A stretch of DNA of 64,000 nucleotides from VXYL01 sp965116935 (GTDB lineage: Bacteria > Pseudomonadota > Gammaproteobacteria > Pseudomonadales > Azotimanducaceae): assembly GCA_965116935.1 (NCBI GenBank), contig OZ220737.1:3038001-3102000 (forward strand), written 5' to 3'. The notes beneath the pieces were generated by a model, which worked only from the letters and a program-made list of their open reading frames with translations, had not been told where the DNA came from and ran no database searches. Both the position numbers and the translations under genes were made by a program. Of this stretch, positions 25,218-33,927 are shown one piece after another (the stretch's first letter is position 1; the number at the start of each line of letters is the position of its first letter).

Positions 25218-26231
25218 TCAGGGCATAAGTCCTTGGACCAGGGTATCGATGCGGTAGAGGCCCGTGCGGGCTGTCATGTAGAGCGTGTGGCCGTCGTTGC
25301 CGAAGGCAGCGTTGGCGGGCAGTTCGGGTGTTCGGATGGTTCCTAGATGGTCACCGTCTGGGCTGATGATTACGACGCCGCCCGGGCCGCTTGCCCAGAT
25401 GTTGCCTAGGGTGTCAACGGCGAAGCCATCAGGTGCCCCCGGGTCTTCGCTGGCGGAGAGGTCGAGCAGCACACGTCCTTCACCGACGTTGAGATCGTCG
25501 GTGAGTGGAAACGCCATCCACACCCGCTCGACGTCGGAGTTGGCGACATAGAGTGTGGTTTCGTCAGGAGAGAGGCCAATGCCGTTGGGGCGACTCATGA
25601 CGTCGGACAGGAGGGTCACGCTGCCGTCCGGGTCCAGCCGGTAGATGCCCTGAAATCCGAGTTCACCTGCCTCGGGGCTTGCCAGGCCGTAGGGCGGGTC
25701 GGTGAAGAACGCGGCACCGGTTGAGTGGTAGACGATGTCGTTGGGGCTGTTGAGGCGCTTGCCGTCGTAGCGGTCGGCAAGGGTGACGCGGCTGCCGTCG
25801 CTTTCGATGCGCGCGACGCGTCGATTGCCGTGTTCGCACAGGACCAGACGTCCTTCAAGGTCCAGGGTTAGGCCATTGGAGCCACCGACGCCATTGGTTT
25901 CGAGTTCGGGGAGGAAAACAGGGCTCAGAAACACGCTGGCGCCGTCGGACTCCGACCAGCGGAACACCGTGTCGCCCGGAATGTCGCTGAAGAGCAGGTG
26001 GCCATCGACCGCGTCGCCTACCCAAACCGGTCCCTCGATGAACTGGAACCCATCCACAACCCGCTCGACGGTGGCGTCGGCCGCTAGCAGCCCGTCTAGC
26101 TGATCGTCGCTCTCGGGAGCCTTCAAAGCTGGGGACGCCGGTGGTTGAGAATCTTGGACCGGGTCGCCGCCTTCACAGGCGGCTACCGTCACCAGCAACA
26201 GGCCAGCGCAGAATCCGGCAACTTCACGCAT
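25218..26231 (-). CDS. SMP-30/gluconolactonase-family lipoprotein
   Basis: This 337-residue protein is a six-bladed beta-propeller of the SMP-30/gluconolaconase family, which hydrolyses sugar lactones with a bound divalent metal. FIEGPVWVGD near residue 60 supplies the metal-binding glutamate. SNGLTLDLEGRLVLCEHGNRR, NSPNDIVYHSTG and MSRPNGIGLSPDE are the usual blade motifs with the Asn and Asp ligands. A lipoprotein signal ends in VAAC (Cys near residue 19). The ATG at 26231 has AAGGAG seven bases upstream; the upstream GTG is not needed. It stands alone, facing an array of palindromes downstream. Confidence 0.88.
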   Translation of the reverse strand: MREVAGFCAGLLLVTVAACEGGDPVQDSQPPASPALKAPESDDQLDGLLAADATVERVVDGFQFIEGPVWVGDAVDGHLLFSDIPGDTVFRWSESDGASVFLSPVFLPELETNGVGGSNGLTLDLEGRLVLCEHGNRRVARIESDGSRVTLADRYDGKRLNSPNDIVYHSTGAAFFTDPPYGLASPEAGELGFQGIYRLDPDGSVTLLSDVMSRPNGIGLSPDETTLYVANSDVERVWMAFPLTDDLNVGEGRVLLDLSASEDPGAPDGFAVDTLGNIWASGPGGVVIISPDGDHLGTIRTPELPANAAFGNDGHTLYMTARTGLYRIDTLVQGLMP

Positions 26232-26350
26232 GTCAACACTCCTTGGAACCGACGTCATTTGTCGGGGCGGGATGCACTCACTCTAACTTGCTTTGGACCG
26301 CACGCCTTAAGGTGTCTGGCTGGACGCATTGCGGTTTCATCGACGCTGCC

Positions 26351-26746
26351 TTACGTCGCATGGAGGAAGCTGGAGCGGAACTGGATGCCCCAGTGGCCGT
26401 CTTGGCGGGTTGCGATCCAGAACGTGTCGAAGCTGTGGTACACGGTTCCGTCGGCGCGGCAACGGTCGTTGCGGATGGCGATGTGTGCCTTGTCTGTGCC
26501 GGCGTGCAGCACTTCAAGGCTCGCGACGACTGTGTGGTGCCAGCCTTCTTCGCGCAGGCGGGGTTCGTTGCGGCGACAGCCCGCGATGAACGTCTCGGCG
26601 CTGTCGATGGTCGTGAACTTGCCGTCTGCGAGGCGGATGTGAGGGTAGTTGAGGGTGTCGGCGTGGCGTTCGTGGTCTTGGGCGTTGAAGGAATCGATGA
26701 ATGCCTCGACTGCCTCGATGCCCCGTTTGGCGCTCTCTTCGTTCAT
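26351..26746 (-). CDS. NTF2-like (SnoaL-type) protein
   Basis: This 131-residue protein has the cone-shaped NTF2-like architecture: an N-terminal helix pair (KRGIEAVEAFIDSFNAQDHERHADTL), the NYPHIRLADGKFTTI strand, and later strands ending DGHWGIQFRSSFLHA. Members act as small enzymes or ligand pockets; no catalytic residues can be named. The start is the ATG at 26746 with GGGGA eight bases upstream. Further upstream the frame stays open for 130 codons but composition changes there and the plus-strand nuclease gene begins, so the short form is preferred. Confidence 0.7.
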   Translation of the reverse strand: MNEESAKRGIEAVEAFIDSFNAQDHERHADTLNYPHIRLADGKFTTIDSAETFIAGCRRNEPRLREEGWHHTVVASLEVLHAGTDKAHIAIRNDRCRADGTVYHSFDTFWIATRQDGHWGIQFRSSFLHAT

Positions 26747-26996
26747 GTGCCACGGTCCCCGATACTTCCGATCCTTGTAGTATGTCCGAAATGCCAGACG
26801 CAGACTCCGTCTCGAAGTGGACTCCATGAAGGGAGAGCCACACGGATTTCTTGCGCGAGAACGACGGTGGCCATCCAAATGCGGTTGCGCGCACTGCATT
26901 GGCTCACTGGGCCGGTCCAAGTCAGAGGAACGAACGCCGCGGCCCGACCTATCGGATCGCTCTAGGAAAGGGGAAGGACATTGGAGTCTAGGGGAG

Positions 26997-28055
26997 ATGG
27001 CTCGCGGGTTTTCGGCATTGATGCCGCTGGGGGTACTTGACGAGTACGCGCGGCTGCCGTTCGAGACCAAGCACACAGAGGCCATGCTGGAGGACTGGCT
27101 GGGGTCGAATCCGGACGGATTTGGTGAAAAAGGGAGCGTCCTGATCATGGGCCGGTGGCCACGGACCTTGGTGGTTCCATTGACCTCCTTGGGCTGGACC
27201 GCAATGGCAATGTGGTCGTGGTTGAGCTCACGAGATCGAACGCCGCGCGATGTGATCGCTCAGGCGCTTGCGTACGCGGCGTTCGCGGAGAAACTCGATG
27301 TGCCGGGACCGGAGACTGTGCTTCGCACGTACTTGGGTGACAACGACATCAGCTTGGTCGATTACCACCGCGAGTATTTCGACCTTGCGAAGGACGAAGG
27401 CGTTGCCTTCAACAAGAGCCAACATCTGGTCATCGTCGGTCAGCAGGTGACGGCACCGATACGCGAAACGGCGGCCTACCTTGGATCGCGAGGCATCCTA
27501 ACGACTTGCGTTGAGTTCACGTTCTTCGAGGCGGAGGGCGGCAAACGGCTGTTTACGCGGGATGTCCTGGTGGACGGGCATGGGGGTCGCCGGCGGCAGG
27601 CGGTATCCGCACCGCGGCACGAGACGACCGAGGCGGAGTTCCTCAACGCTTGGGACGAGCACGGGCGCGACCCTTTCCCGCGCGTTTTGGACTGGGCTTT
27701 CAAGAACAACCACAAGGTTTCGTGGGGCGAGAAGGGGTTCTCCATCGGGTTGGAAGGCAAGAGCGGCCGGGTGGTGCTCTGTTACGGATGTCCGCGTGGG
27801 GCTGTCTATGGACAAAGCATCCACACGGCATTGCGAGACCGCTATGGCCTCGGCAAATTGACGGCGGTGCCGATTGAGGCAATCGAAGAGCTCGAAGGCA
27901 AGGTCAAGGCGATGGGTTGGTTCGTCAAGGCGGGCCGGCAACTGAAGTGGGTCGTCGATGCCCAGCCGGAACAGGAGCAAACCGAGGCATTGTTTACTTG
28001 CCTGGACGCAGTGTCCGCGTTGGCACGCAAGCACGATACAGCCGCAAGCGCCTGA
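26997..28055 (+). pseudogene. NucS/DUF91-like PD-(D/E)xK nuclease with two compensating frameshifts
   Basis: The 352-codon frame starts MARGFSALMPLG, the usual opening of NucS-like endonuclease-domain proteins. The core is scrambled between about 27150 and 27236: the expected VATDLGGSIDLLGLDRNGN and VVVVELTRS are read in another frame. A one-base loss near 27153 and a one-base gain near 27236 (TCGAACG) restore TPRDVIAQALAYAAFAEKL. With the shifts corrected, the motif reads D...ELT, so the catalytic lysine of the ExK motif is threonine. The C-terminal two thirds are intact. It is either a disrupted nuclease or an assembly with two local indels. Confidence 0.65.
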
Positions 28056-28069
28056 GTGCGCCGGCAGGC

Positions 28070-28306
28070 CCCCCTGGGGGCGAGGGCATCCTGCCCTCGC
28101 TTGCGCCGCACGGCGCATTTTGCGGGGACGGGCTTGTCCCGTCCTTGCTCGGTGTATCGACGGATTCGGCAAGGGACGGGACAAGCCCGTCCCCTACGGG
28201 CCCTCACCTGCCGCGCGGCGTCCTTTGTGGGTGGGACTCGAAAGAAAGGGACTCGCGCCTATCGGCGCGTGCGAGGGCAAGATGCCCTCGCCCCAAGGCC
28301 CGTCTG
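28070..28306. repeat. Nested palindromic repeats (family A inside family B)
   Basis: The outer arms are family B: GGGCGAGGGCATCCTGCCCTCG on the left and GCGAGGGCAAGATGCCCTCGCCCC on the right, each itself a hairpin. Between them (about 28128-28196) sits a family A unit, GGGGACGGGCTTGTCCCGTCC and GGGACGGGACAAGCCCGTCCCC. The arrangement looks like one repeat inserted in another. It fills the space between the nuclease gene and the GPH symporter; no ORF is supported. Confidence 0.7.
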
Positions 28307-28348
28307 TTAGCGTAGGGTTACGTTCGACAGGACTAGGGAAGGAGAGGG

Positions 28349-29839
28349 ATGCCGCTTCGGGGCAAGCTGGGCTTCAACATGAAGCTCTCGTTCGGGGTCG
28401 GGCAGGCTGCGGAGGGGTTCTTTGGTGCCGCGTACGGCACTTTCCTGATCTTCTACTACAACCAAGTGCTTGGGATGCCGGGCACGTTGGCCGGGGCGGC
28501 GGTGGGCATCGCGTTGGTGGTGGACGCGTTCACCGATCCTCTGGCCGGGTCCCTCTCCGATCACTGGACCTCGCGCCACGGGCGGCGGCATCCCTTCATG
28601 TACGCCTCCATCCTGCCGCTGATGCTGTCGTTCTATTTCCTCTTCTTCCCCCTCGTGACGAGCGACTTCGGCCTCTTCGTCTGGCTGGTGGTGTTCTCCA
28701 ACGCCACGCGCACGTCCATGTCGCTCTATCACGTGCCGCACATCGCCCTCGGCGCGGAGATGAGCGAGGACTACGACGAACGCTCGAAGCTGGTGGGCTA
28801 TCGGATGTTCTTCGCCAACGTCGGCATGCTGCTCACGTTTGCCCTCGGCTTCGGCTATTTCTTCCTGCCGACGGCGGAATTCGAAAACGGTCAGCTCAAC
28901 GCCGCGTCCTATCCGCCCTTCGCCATCCTGCTGGCGGTGCTCATGGGCATCACCATCTTCTGGAGCGGCTGGGGGACGCGCGCCGCCATCCCGCACCTGC
29001 CCACCGTTCCCGCCGGGCCACGCCTTGGCCTGGGCCGCGTGCTCTGGCGCGTGCTGCTCGACATCGTCGCCGCCATGCGCAGCCGCTCGTTCCGCTGGCT
29101 GTTCCTCGGCGTCTTGATCGTGTTCGTGATGGTGGGGGTGAACGGCGGGCTTGATCTCTACATCTTTACCTACTTCTGGGAGCTCGACCGCGTTTCGTTG
29201 CTGACCGTCATCCTTGCCTATCCCGTGGGCGTGATGCTCGGCTCCTTCTTTTGCCCCGCCTTCTTCAACCGCTTTGGCAAGAAGGCGGGACTGATGTTCG
29301 GCGCCTGCTCGTGGCCGCTGTGGCAGACCCTGCCAATCGTCGCGCGGCTGCTCGACTGGTTCCCGGAGAACGGCGATCCGATGCTGGTGCTGCTGCTGGT
29401 GGCCATCAAGGTCGTGCAAGGTGCCTGCACCGTGCAGGCGAACGTTGCCTTCGGCTCGATGGTGGCGGACATCGTGGACGAGCACGAGTACGAGACCGGC
29501 CACCGTCAGGAGGGCATCTTCTTCGCCGCCAGTTCCTTCTCCGCCAAGGCCACCTCCGGCATCGGCAACGTCATCGCCGGCATCGCCCTCGACATCATCT
29601 CCTGGCCGCGTGGGGCACATATCCGCACCGCTGCCGACGTGCCGCCCGAGACCTTGGTGAATCTAGGGCTGGTGTACGGCCCGATCGTGGCGGCGTTCGG
29701 CTTCGTCTCGGTGTGGTGCTACACGCACTATCAGCTGACACGGGAGCGGCACGCCCAAATCCTCGACGTGCTCGCAGAGCGACGAGCGGAGGCTTCGACC
29801 CAGGCGAACGTTGCGGCAAGCCCGGCCGGGTCCGGATGA
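28349..29839 (+). CDS. GPH-family sugar:cation symporter (MelB-like MFS)
   Basis: This 496-residue inner-membrane protein has twelve predicted transmembrane helices and matches the glycoside-pentoside-hexuronide symporters. The first half includes YYNQVLGMPGTLAGAAVGIALVVDAFTDPLAG, the Asp-rich cation site of helix II, and GRRHPFMYAS in the 2-3 loop. WELDRVSLLTV and ATSGIGNVIAGIALDI follow in the second half. Substrate cannot be told. The ATG at 28349 has GGAGAGGG just upstream. The C-terminus ends ten residues before the start of the SRPBCC gene, suggesting one transcript. Confidence 0.88.
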   Translation: MPLRGKLGFNMKLSFGVGQAAEGFFGAAYGTFLIFYYNQVLGMPGTLAGAAVGIALVVDAFTDPLAGSLSDHWTSRHGRRHPFMYASILPLMLSFYFLFFPLVTSDFGLFVWLVVFSNATRTSMSLYHVPHIALGAEMSEDYDERSKLVGYRMFFANVGMLLTFALGFGYFFLPTAEFENGQLNAASYPPFAILLAVLMGITIFWSGWGTRAAIPHLPTVPAGPRLGLGRVLWRVLLDIVAAMRSRSFRWLFLGVLIVFVMVGVNGGLDLYIFTYFWELDRVSLLTVILAYPVGVMLGSFFCPAFFNRFGKKAGLMFGACSWPLWQTLPIVARLLDWFPENGDPMLVLLLVAIKVVQGACTVQANVAFGSMVADIVDEHEYETGHRQEGIFFAASSFSAKATSGIGNVIAGIALDIISWPRGAHIRTAADVPPETLVNLGLVYGPIVAAFGFVSVWCYTHYQLTRERHAQILDVLAERRAEASTQANVAASPAGSG

Positions 29840-29852
29840 TCGAGGGTGGTGC

Positions 29853-30395
29853 ATGAAGGCGACGGCACTGCTCGCGCTCGCGCTGGCCGCAGTCCTCGCC
29901 GCACCCGTCGTGGCCGAGGTCATCCTGGTGGACGAGCGGGGTTTCGTCTCCGAGCACGAACTGCACATCGCGGCGGCGCCAAATCGCGTCTTCGAAGCGC
30001 TCATCGACGAAATCGGGGCGTGGTGGGACCCCGCGCACACCTATTGGGGCGACAGCTCGCGATTCGCGTTCGATTGTGGCTTCCTCCCCGCACTCTGTGA
30101 GACCTCGGAGGACGGCGAGGGCTTTTCGGTGCACATGACGGTGGACTCGGTTCGTCCAGGCAAGAGCCTCGTCCTGAGCGGCGGCCTCGGCCCGCTGCAG
30201 CCGCTCGGTGTTGCGGCAAGCATGTCCTTCCACCTCGAAGCCACAGAGCAGGGAACGCGCCTCGACTACCGCTACGTCGTCAACGGACGCGATGTGGAGG
30301 ATTGGGCTGAGCCAGTGGATCGCGTGCAGGGCGAGCAGCTCGCCCGCCTCAAGCGCTATGTGGAAACCGGCAACCCGGCGCCGACCAGAGACTGA
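29853..30395 (+). CDS. Exported SRPBCC-domain protein
   Basis: This 180-residue protein has a signal peptide (MKATALLALALAAVLAAPVVAE) followed by a START/Bet v1-like (SRPBCC) domain: ELHIAAAPNRVFEALI and later WWDPAHTYWGDSS, LVLSGGLGPLQPLGV and LDYRYVVNG. Members bind hydrophobic ligands; the ligand is unknown. The start at 29853 has GAGGGTGGT upstream and sits 13 bases after the symporter stop, so it is probably co-transcribed. Confidence 0.8.
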   Translation: MKATALLALALAAVLAAPVVAEVILVDERGFVSEHELHIAAAPNRVFEALIDEIGAWWDPAHTYWGDSSRFAFDCGFLPALCETSEDGEGFSVHMTVDSVRPGKSLVLSGGLGPLQPLGVAASMSFHLEATEQGTRLDYRYVVNGRDVEDWAEPVDRVQGEQLARLKRYVETGNPAPTRD

Positions 30396-30526
30396 TTGCC
30401 TACCGGAAGCTGCCCGTCTCTGGTAGGTTATGCCGCTTTTGCGGCGTCGGTTGGCGGCAAAGCGCGAACCTGCAAGGCAAGACCACTCGCGCCCGCTAGG
30501 GTGCGCAATCGCTCAAGGGGAGTTTC
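30396..30526. other. Gap with a hairpin and the thiamine-enzyme leader
   Basis: CCTACCGGAAGC...CTCTGGTAGG (30398-30427) forms a hairpin right after the SRPBCC stop, and GCCGCTTTTGCGGC at about 30432-30445 forms a second one. The first probably ends the upstream transcript, although no long T tract follows. AAGGGGAG immediately precedes the next ATG. I see no riboswitch. Confidence 0.4.
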
Positions 30527-32182
30527 ATGGGTACTGTTTCGGGCGCGGCTCTGATGGCGCGCAGCCTCAAGACGCAGGGCGTCGACTACATGTTCGGGAT
30601 CGTCGGCTTCCCCGTGCAGGGCGTTGCTGCCGAGGCGCAGAAGGCCGGCATCACCTACATCGGCATGCGCAACGAGCAGGCGGCAAGCTATGCGGCACAT
30701 GCCGCCGGCTACCTCACCGGCCGCCCGCAGGCGTGCCTGACCGTTTCTGGCCCCGGCGTCATTCATGCCTTCGCCGGCCTTGCCAACGCCAAGGAGAACT
30801 GCTGGCCGATGATCCTCATCGGCGGTGCTTCGCCCGTTTACCAGAACGGCATGGGTGCCTTTCAGGAGGAGCGCCAGACCGAGCTTGCCGCACCCTACTG
30901 CAAGTTCGCGCACGACATCGAGCACGCCTCGCGCATCCCCTTCTATGTCAACAAGGCCGTGCGGCACTCGATCTACGGGCGGCCGGGGCCCGTCTATCTC
31001 GACTTCCCGGACGACATCATCCGTGCCGAGGTGGACGAGGACGAAATCGTCGATGCGCCTCGGGTGCCGGAACCGCCGCGCACGCTGGCCGATCCGGAAG
31101 CAGTGGAAGCGACGCTGAATGCGCTCGAGTCTGCCGAGCGGCCGCTCGTCGTCGTCGGCAAGGGCATGGCCTGGTCCCGCGCCGAAGACGAAGTGCGCGA
31201 TTTCATCGAGCGCACGCAACTGCCGTTCCTCAACTCGCCCATGGGCAAGGGCACGATGCCGGACGACGATCCGCTGTCGGTGGGTGCCGCGCGCAGCACG
31301 GCGCTGCGTGAAGCCGACCTCGTGGTGCTGCTTGGCGCGAGGCTCAACTGGATCATGCACTTCGGTCTGCCGCCGCGCTTCAACAAGGATGTGCGGGTCA
31401 TCCAACTCGACATCCAGCCGGAGGAAATCGGTTCCAACGTGGCGGTGGAAACGGCGCTGGTGGGCGACGGCAAGGCGGTGGTGGGGCAGCTCAACCGCGC
31501 CCTCGACAACCGCCAGTGGTTCTACCCTGCGGAAACCGAGTGGCGCGATACCCTGAAGGCCAAAGCCGAAGCGAACCTCAAGGCCGTGCAGCCGATGATC
31601 GACGACGACGCGGCGCCGACCAACTACTACCGCGCCTTCCGCGACATCGTCGACTGGATGCCGGATGACGCCATCATCATCGGCGAAGGCGCCAACACGA
31701 TGGACATCGGCCGCACGCAGATGCCGAACCGTAGCGCCCGGCACCGACTCGACGCCGGCACCTACGGCACCATGGGCGTGGGCCTCGGCTTCGCCATCGC
31801 CGCAGCGGTGACGAACCCGGACAAGCCCGTCGTCTCCGTGCAGGGCGACTCCGCGTTCGGCTTCACCGGCATGGAGATCGAGACCATGGTGCGCTACAAC
31901 CTGCCGGTGAAGCTCATCGTCCTCAACAACGGCGGCATCGGCGGCGGCATCGGCCCGCTCGAGGAAGGCCAGACCGTGCCGCCGGGCATCCTCACCTACG
32001 GCGCCCACTACGAAGGCATGCTCGAAGCCTTGGGCGGCAAGGGCTTCTACGTCGAGGACCCGAAGGACCTCCGGGCTGCACTAGACGAGGCAATGGCCTT
32101 CAATGGCCCCACCCTCATCAACGTGCCCCTGAATCCAAGGGCGGGTCGCAAGCCGCAGGAATTCGGCTGGCTAACCACCTGA
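30527..32182 (+). CDS. Oxalyl-CoA decarboxylase / 2-hydroxyacyl-CoA lyase-like ThDP enzyme
   Basis: This 551-residue enzyme uses thiamine diphosphate to decarboxylate oxalyl-CoA or cleave 2-hydroxyacyl-CoAs. RNEQAASYAAHAAGY places the catalytic Glu at residue 50. CLTVSGPGVIHAFAGLANA and MGAFQE match oxalyl-CoA decarboxylases; the GDSAFGFTGMEIETMVRYN segment with NNGGIGGG later is the ThDP/Mg2+ binding GDG-N motif. Length is usual for the family. There is no formyl-CoA transferase (frc) next door, so the oxalate role is not confirmed; a peroxisomal-type lyase activity is an alternative. The ATG has a good AAGGGGAG. Confidence 0.85.
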   Translation: MGTVSGAALMARSLKTQGVDYMFGIVGFPVQGVAAEAQKAGITYIGMRNEQAASYAAHAAGYLTGRPQACLTVSGPGVIHAFAGLANAKENCWPMILIGGASPVYQNGMGAFQEERQTELAAPYCKFAHDIEHASRIPFYVNKAVRHSIYGRPGPVYLDFPDDIIRAEVDEDEIVDAPRVPEPPRTLADPEAVEATLNALESAERPLVVVGKGMAWSRAEDEVRDFIERTQLPFLNSPMGKGTMPDDDPLSVGAARSTALREADLVVLLGARLNWIMHFGLPPRFNKDVRVIQLDIQPEEIGSNVAVETALVGDGKAVVGQLNRALDNRQWFYPAETEWRDTLKAKAEANLKAVQPMIDDDAAPTNYYRAFRDIVDWMPDDAIIIGEGANTMDIGRTQMPNRSARHRLDAGTYGTMGVGLGFAIAAAVTNPDKPVVSVQGDSAFGFTGMEIETMVRYNLPVKLIVLNNGGIGGGIGPLEEGQTVPPGILTYGAHYEGMLEALGGKGFYVEDPKDLRAALDEAMAFNGPTLINVPLNPRAGRKPQEFGWLTT

Positions 32183-32208
32183 CCGGAACCTCAACCGACC
32201 TCGAGCGC

Positions 32209-32231
32209 GGCCGGCCCTTGCCGGCCACGTT
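32209..32231. terminator. Rho-independent terminator between convergent genes
   Basis: GGCCGG-CCCTTG-CCGGCC is a six-pair GC stem with a six-base loop, followed by ACGTTTCGTTT. It sits between the plus-strand ThDP enzyme and the minus-strand dapD, so it can serve in either direction. Confidence 0.6.
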
Positions 32232-32288
32232 TCGTTTGCGGGGCCTCTGCGGCGACTCGGCCGTCCTTGGCGGGCGGCCGCTCCCGGG

Positions 32289-33125
32289 TCAGTCCCGCAG
32301 CAGCTCGTTGATCGACGTCTTCGATCTCGTGCGTTCGTCCACCCGCTTGATGATCACCGCGCAGTAGAGGCTTGGACGGGGGATACCGTCTTCGCCGGTG
32401 CCCCCGGCCAGGGAGCCAGCCACCACCACCGAGTAGGCCGGGACGCGGCCATAGACGATCTCGCCGGTGAAGCGGTCCACGATCTTGGTCGATTGGCCGA
32501 TGAAGACGCCCATGCCGAGCACGGCGCCTTCCTCCACCAGCACGCCCTCCACCACTTCCGAGCGGGCGCCGATGAAGCAGTTGTCCTCGACGATCACCGG
32601 TTCCGCCTGCAACGGTTCGAGCACGCCGCCGATGCCGGCGCCACCGGAGATGTGACAGTTCTTGCCGATTTGGGCGCAGGAGCCGACGGTGGCCCAGGTG
32701 TCCACCATGGTGCCGCTGTCCACATAGGCACCGACGTTGACAAAGCTCGGCATCAGCACCACGGATGGGGCGATGTATGCCGAGTGGCGCACCGTGGCGG
32801 TGGGCACGGCGCGAAAGCCGGCGGCGCGGAAGGCGGCCTCGTCCCAGCCGCGGAACTTCGACGGCACCTTGTCCCACCAGTCGCCGGTGTCGGGGCCGCC
32901 GGGCACCGGACGCATGTCGTTCAACACGAAGCTCAGCAGGACGGCCTTCTTGAGCCATTGGTGGACATGCCATTCGCCTCCCAGCTTTTCGGCGACCCGC
33001 GCGCGACCCGCATCGAGGTCTGCGAGCGCCTGCTCCACGGCGGTGCGAATCTCGCCGCCCGTGTCGAAACCGAGTTCCTCGCGTCGTTCCCAAGCGTCGT
33101 TGATGATGGCTTCCATGCCGGCCAT
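32289..33125 (-). CDS. dapD: Tetrahydrodipicolinate N-succinyltransferase
   Basis: DapD transfers succinyl from succinyl-CoA to tetrahydrodipicolinate in the lysine and meso-DAP pathway. The 278-residue protein has the N-terminal DapD domain (ALADLDAGRARVAEKLGGEW, HQWLKKAVLLSFVLNDMRP) and a left-handed beta-helix of hexapeptide repeats (IAPSVVLMPSFVNVGAYVDSG through GTGEDGIPRPSLYCAVIIK). Length matches E. coli DapD (274). The ATG at 33125 is preferred because GGAGGG lies ten bases upstream; a TTG at 33143 or the ATG at 33116 are alternatives. It stands alone. Confidence 0.95.
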   Translation of the reverse strand: MAGMEAIINDAWERREELGFDTGGEIRTAVEQALADLDAGRARVAEKLGGEWHVHQWLKKAVLLSFVLNDMRPVPGGPDTGDWWDKVPSKFRGWDEAAFRAAGFRAVPTATVRHSAYIAPSVVLMPSFVNVGAYVDSGTMVDTWATVGSCAQIGKNCHISGGAGIGGVLEPLQAEPVIVEDNCFIGARSEVVEGVLVEEGAVLGMGVFIGQSTKIVDRFTGEIVYGRVPAYSVVVAGSLAGGTGEDGIPRPSLYCAVIIKRVDERTRSKTSINELLRD

Positions 33126-33185
33126 GCCACGTTTGCCCTCCAAGGGCAGCAGGTAGTAAGGAAACGTGATCGTAACCCGTGACGT

Positions 33186-33240
33186 GTCATATGCGGTTCG
33201 CGTAGCGAACTGCCAACGCGCCCGCCAGGCGCGCCTTTAC
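33186..33240. repeat. Palindromic repeat family C, copy 1
   Basis: GCGGTTCGCGTAGCGAACTGC and CGCGCCCGCCAGGCGCGC form two adjacent hairpins. Similar paired hairpins lie at 36655-36690, 40365-40418 and 45058-45115, with the shared core ACTGCCAACGCGCCCG in copies 1 and 3. Confidence 0.55.
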
Positions 33241-33324
33241 ACGGCTGGCTGCACCTTCGGATAATGGGGCCGTCGGCGTGCATGTGGCACACCGACGTCA
33301 TTGGGCAAGGGAGATCAGCAACCT

Positions 33325-33615
33325 ATGACGCCTGAACTCATCGCCATCATCGGCACCGGCATTGCGCTGGCCGTGGTGATAGTGCCAGGGCAAAGAGCAA
33401 TGCGGCGTGACCTCGCCAACCTTGAGAAGGGGATGCTTGAACGCATGTCCAACCTCGAGGTGAGAATGCTGGAACGCATGACCAAGCTCGAGAAGGAAAT
33501 GCTGGAACGCATGACCAAGCTCGAAGCGGAACTGCGGGAACGCATCGCGCATCTTGAGGGTGTGGTCGAGGGCCTCGTTCGTCAACGGCAGCAAGAAGGA
33601 GCTCCTAAGGTATGA
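33325..33615 (+). CDS. Small membrane-anchored coiled-coil protein
   Basis: This 96-residue protein has one N-terminal membrane helix (TPELIAIIGTGIALAVVIV) followed by four to five tandem eleven-residue repeats built on LE-xx-MLERMT-K/N (residues about 32-85), a hendecad coiled coil. The DNA repeat is visible as 33-bp near copies. No function can be assigned; short membrane-anchored coiled coils often form oligomers. Start at the ATG 33325 with AAGGGAGA upstream. A strong terminator follows the stop, so it is a single-gene transcript. Confidence 0.65.
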   Translation: MTPELIAIIGTGIALAVVIVPGQRAMRRDLANLEKGMLERMSNLEVRMLERMTKLEKEMLERMTKLEAELRERIAHLEGVVEGLVRQRQQEGAPKV

Positions 33616-33621
33616 GGGCAA

Positions 33622-33650
33622 GCCCGGACGAAGGTCCGGGCGCTTTCTCC
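33622..33650 (+). terminator. Strong intrinsic terminator
   Basis: GCCCGGAC-GAAG-GTCCGGGC gives an eight-pair GC stem with a stable GAAG tetraloop at 33622-33641, followed by GCTTTCT. It ends the coiled-coil gene just upstream. Confidence 0.7.
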
Positions 33651-33699
33651 GCCCCACTTGCTTCCATCCCCCCGTTCGCCACGCCAGGAGCGCAAACCA

Positions 33700-33927
33700 A
33701 TGATCGATGAACTGCGCCAATGTGTTGAGAGCGCGATTGCTGGGTCGACCGTGGAGGTGCTTGGCGACGGAAACCGATTTGAACTGCGGGTCGTTTCCGA
33801 CGCCTTTGAGGGGCTTGGGCGGGTGAAGCGCCAGCGGGCGGTGTATGCGGCCATTCGCGAGCACATTCAATCCGGCGCAGTCCACGCCGTCACGATCCGG
33901 GCGTTGACGCCAGCCGAGGCCGAGTGA
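33700..33927 (+). CDS. ibaG: BolA-family protein, IbaG/YrbA type
   Basis: This 75-residue protein is the acid-stress BolA paralogue that pairs with monothiol glutaredoxin on iron-sulfur clusters. LRQCVESAIAGSTVEVLGDGN is the helix and first strand, with FELRVVSDAFEGLGRVKRQRAVY next, and IHAVTIR-like text (VHAVTIRALTPAE) closes it. Start at the ATG at 33700 with AGGAG upstream. Its TGA overlaps the hisD GTG by four bases. In relatives ibaG is usually followed by murA, hisG and hisD; here murA and hisG are missing. Confidence 0.9.
   Translation: MIDELRQCVESAIAGSTVEVLGDGNRFELRVVSDAFEGLGRVKRQRAVYAAIREHIQSGAVHAVTIRALTPAEAE

Noticed and set aside
24875..28306. Possible CRISPR array from repeated palindromes
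   Set aside because: The repeats are dispersed inverted hairpins with no regular spacers or cas genes.
28307..29620. 437-codon antisense frame over the GPH symporter
   Set aside because: His/Arg-rich mirror of membrane-helix codons.
30480..30526. Thiamine riboswitch ahead of the ThDP enzyme
   Set aside because: No THI-box consensus was visible in the short leader.
30428..32008. 526-codon antisense frame over the ThDP enzyme
   Set aside because: Shadow frame without motif; the plus frame carries all ThDP motifs.
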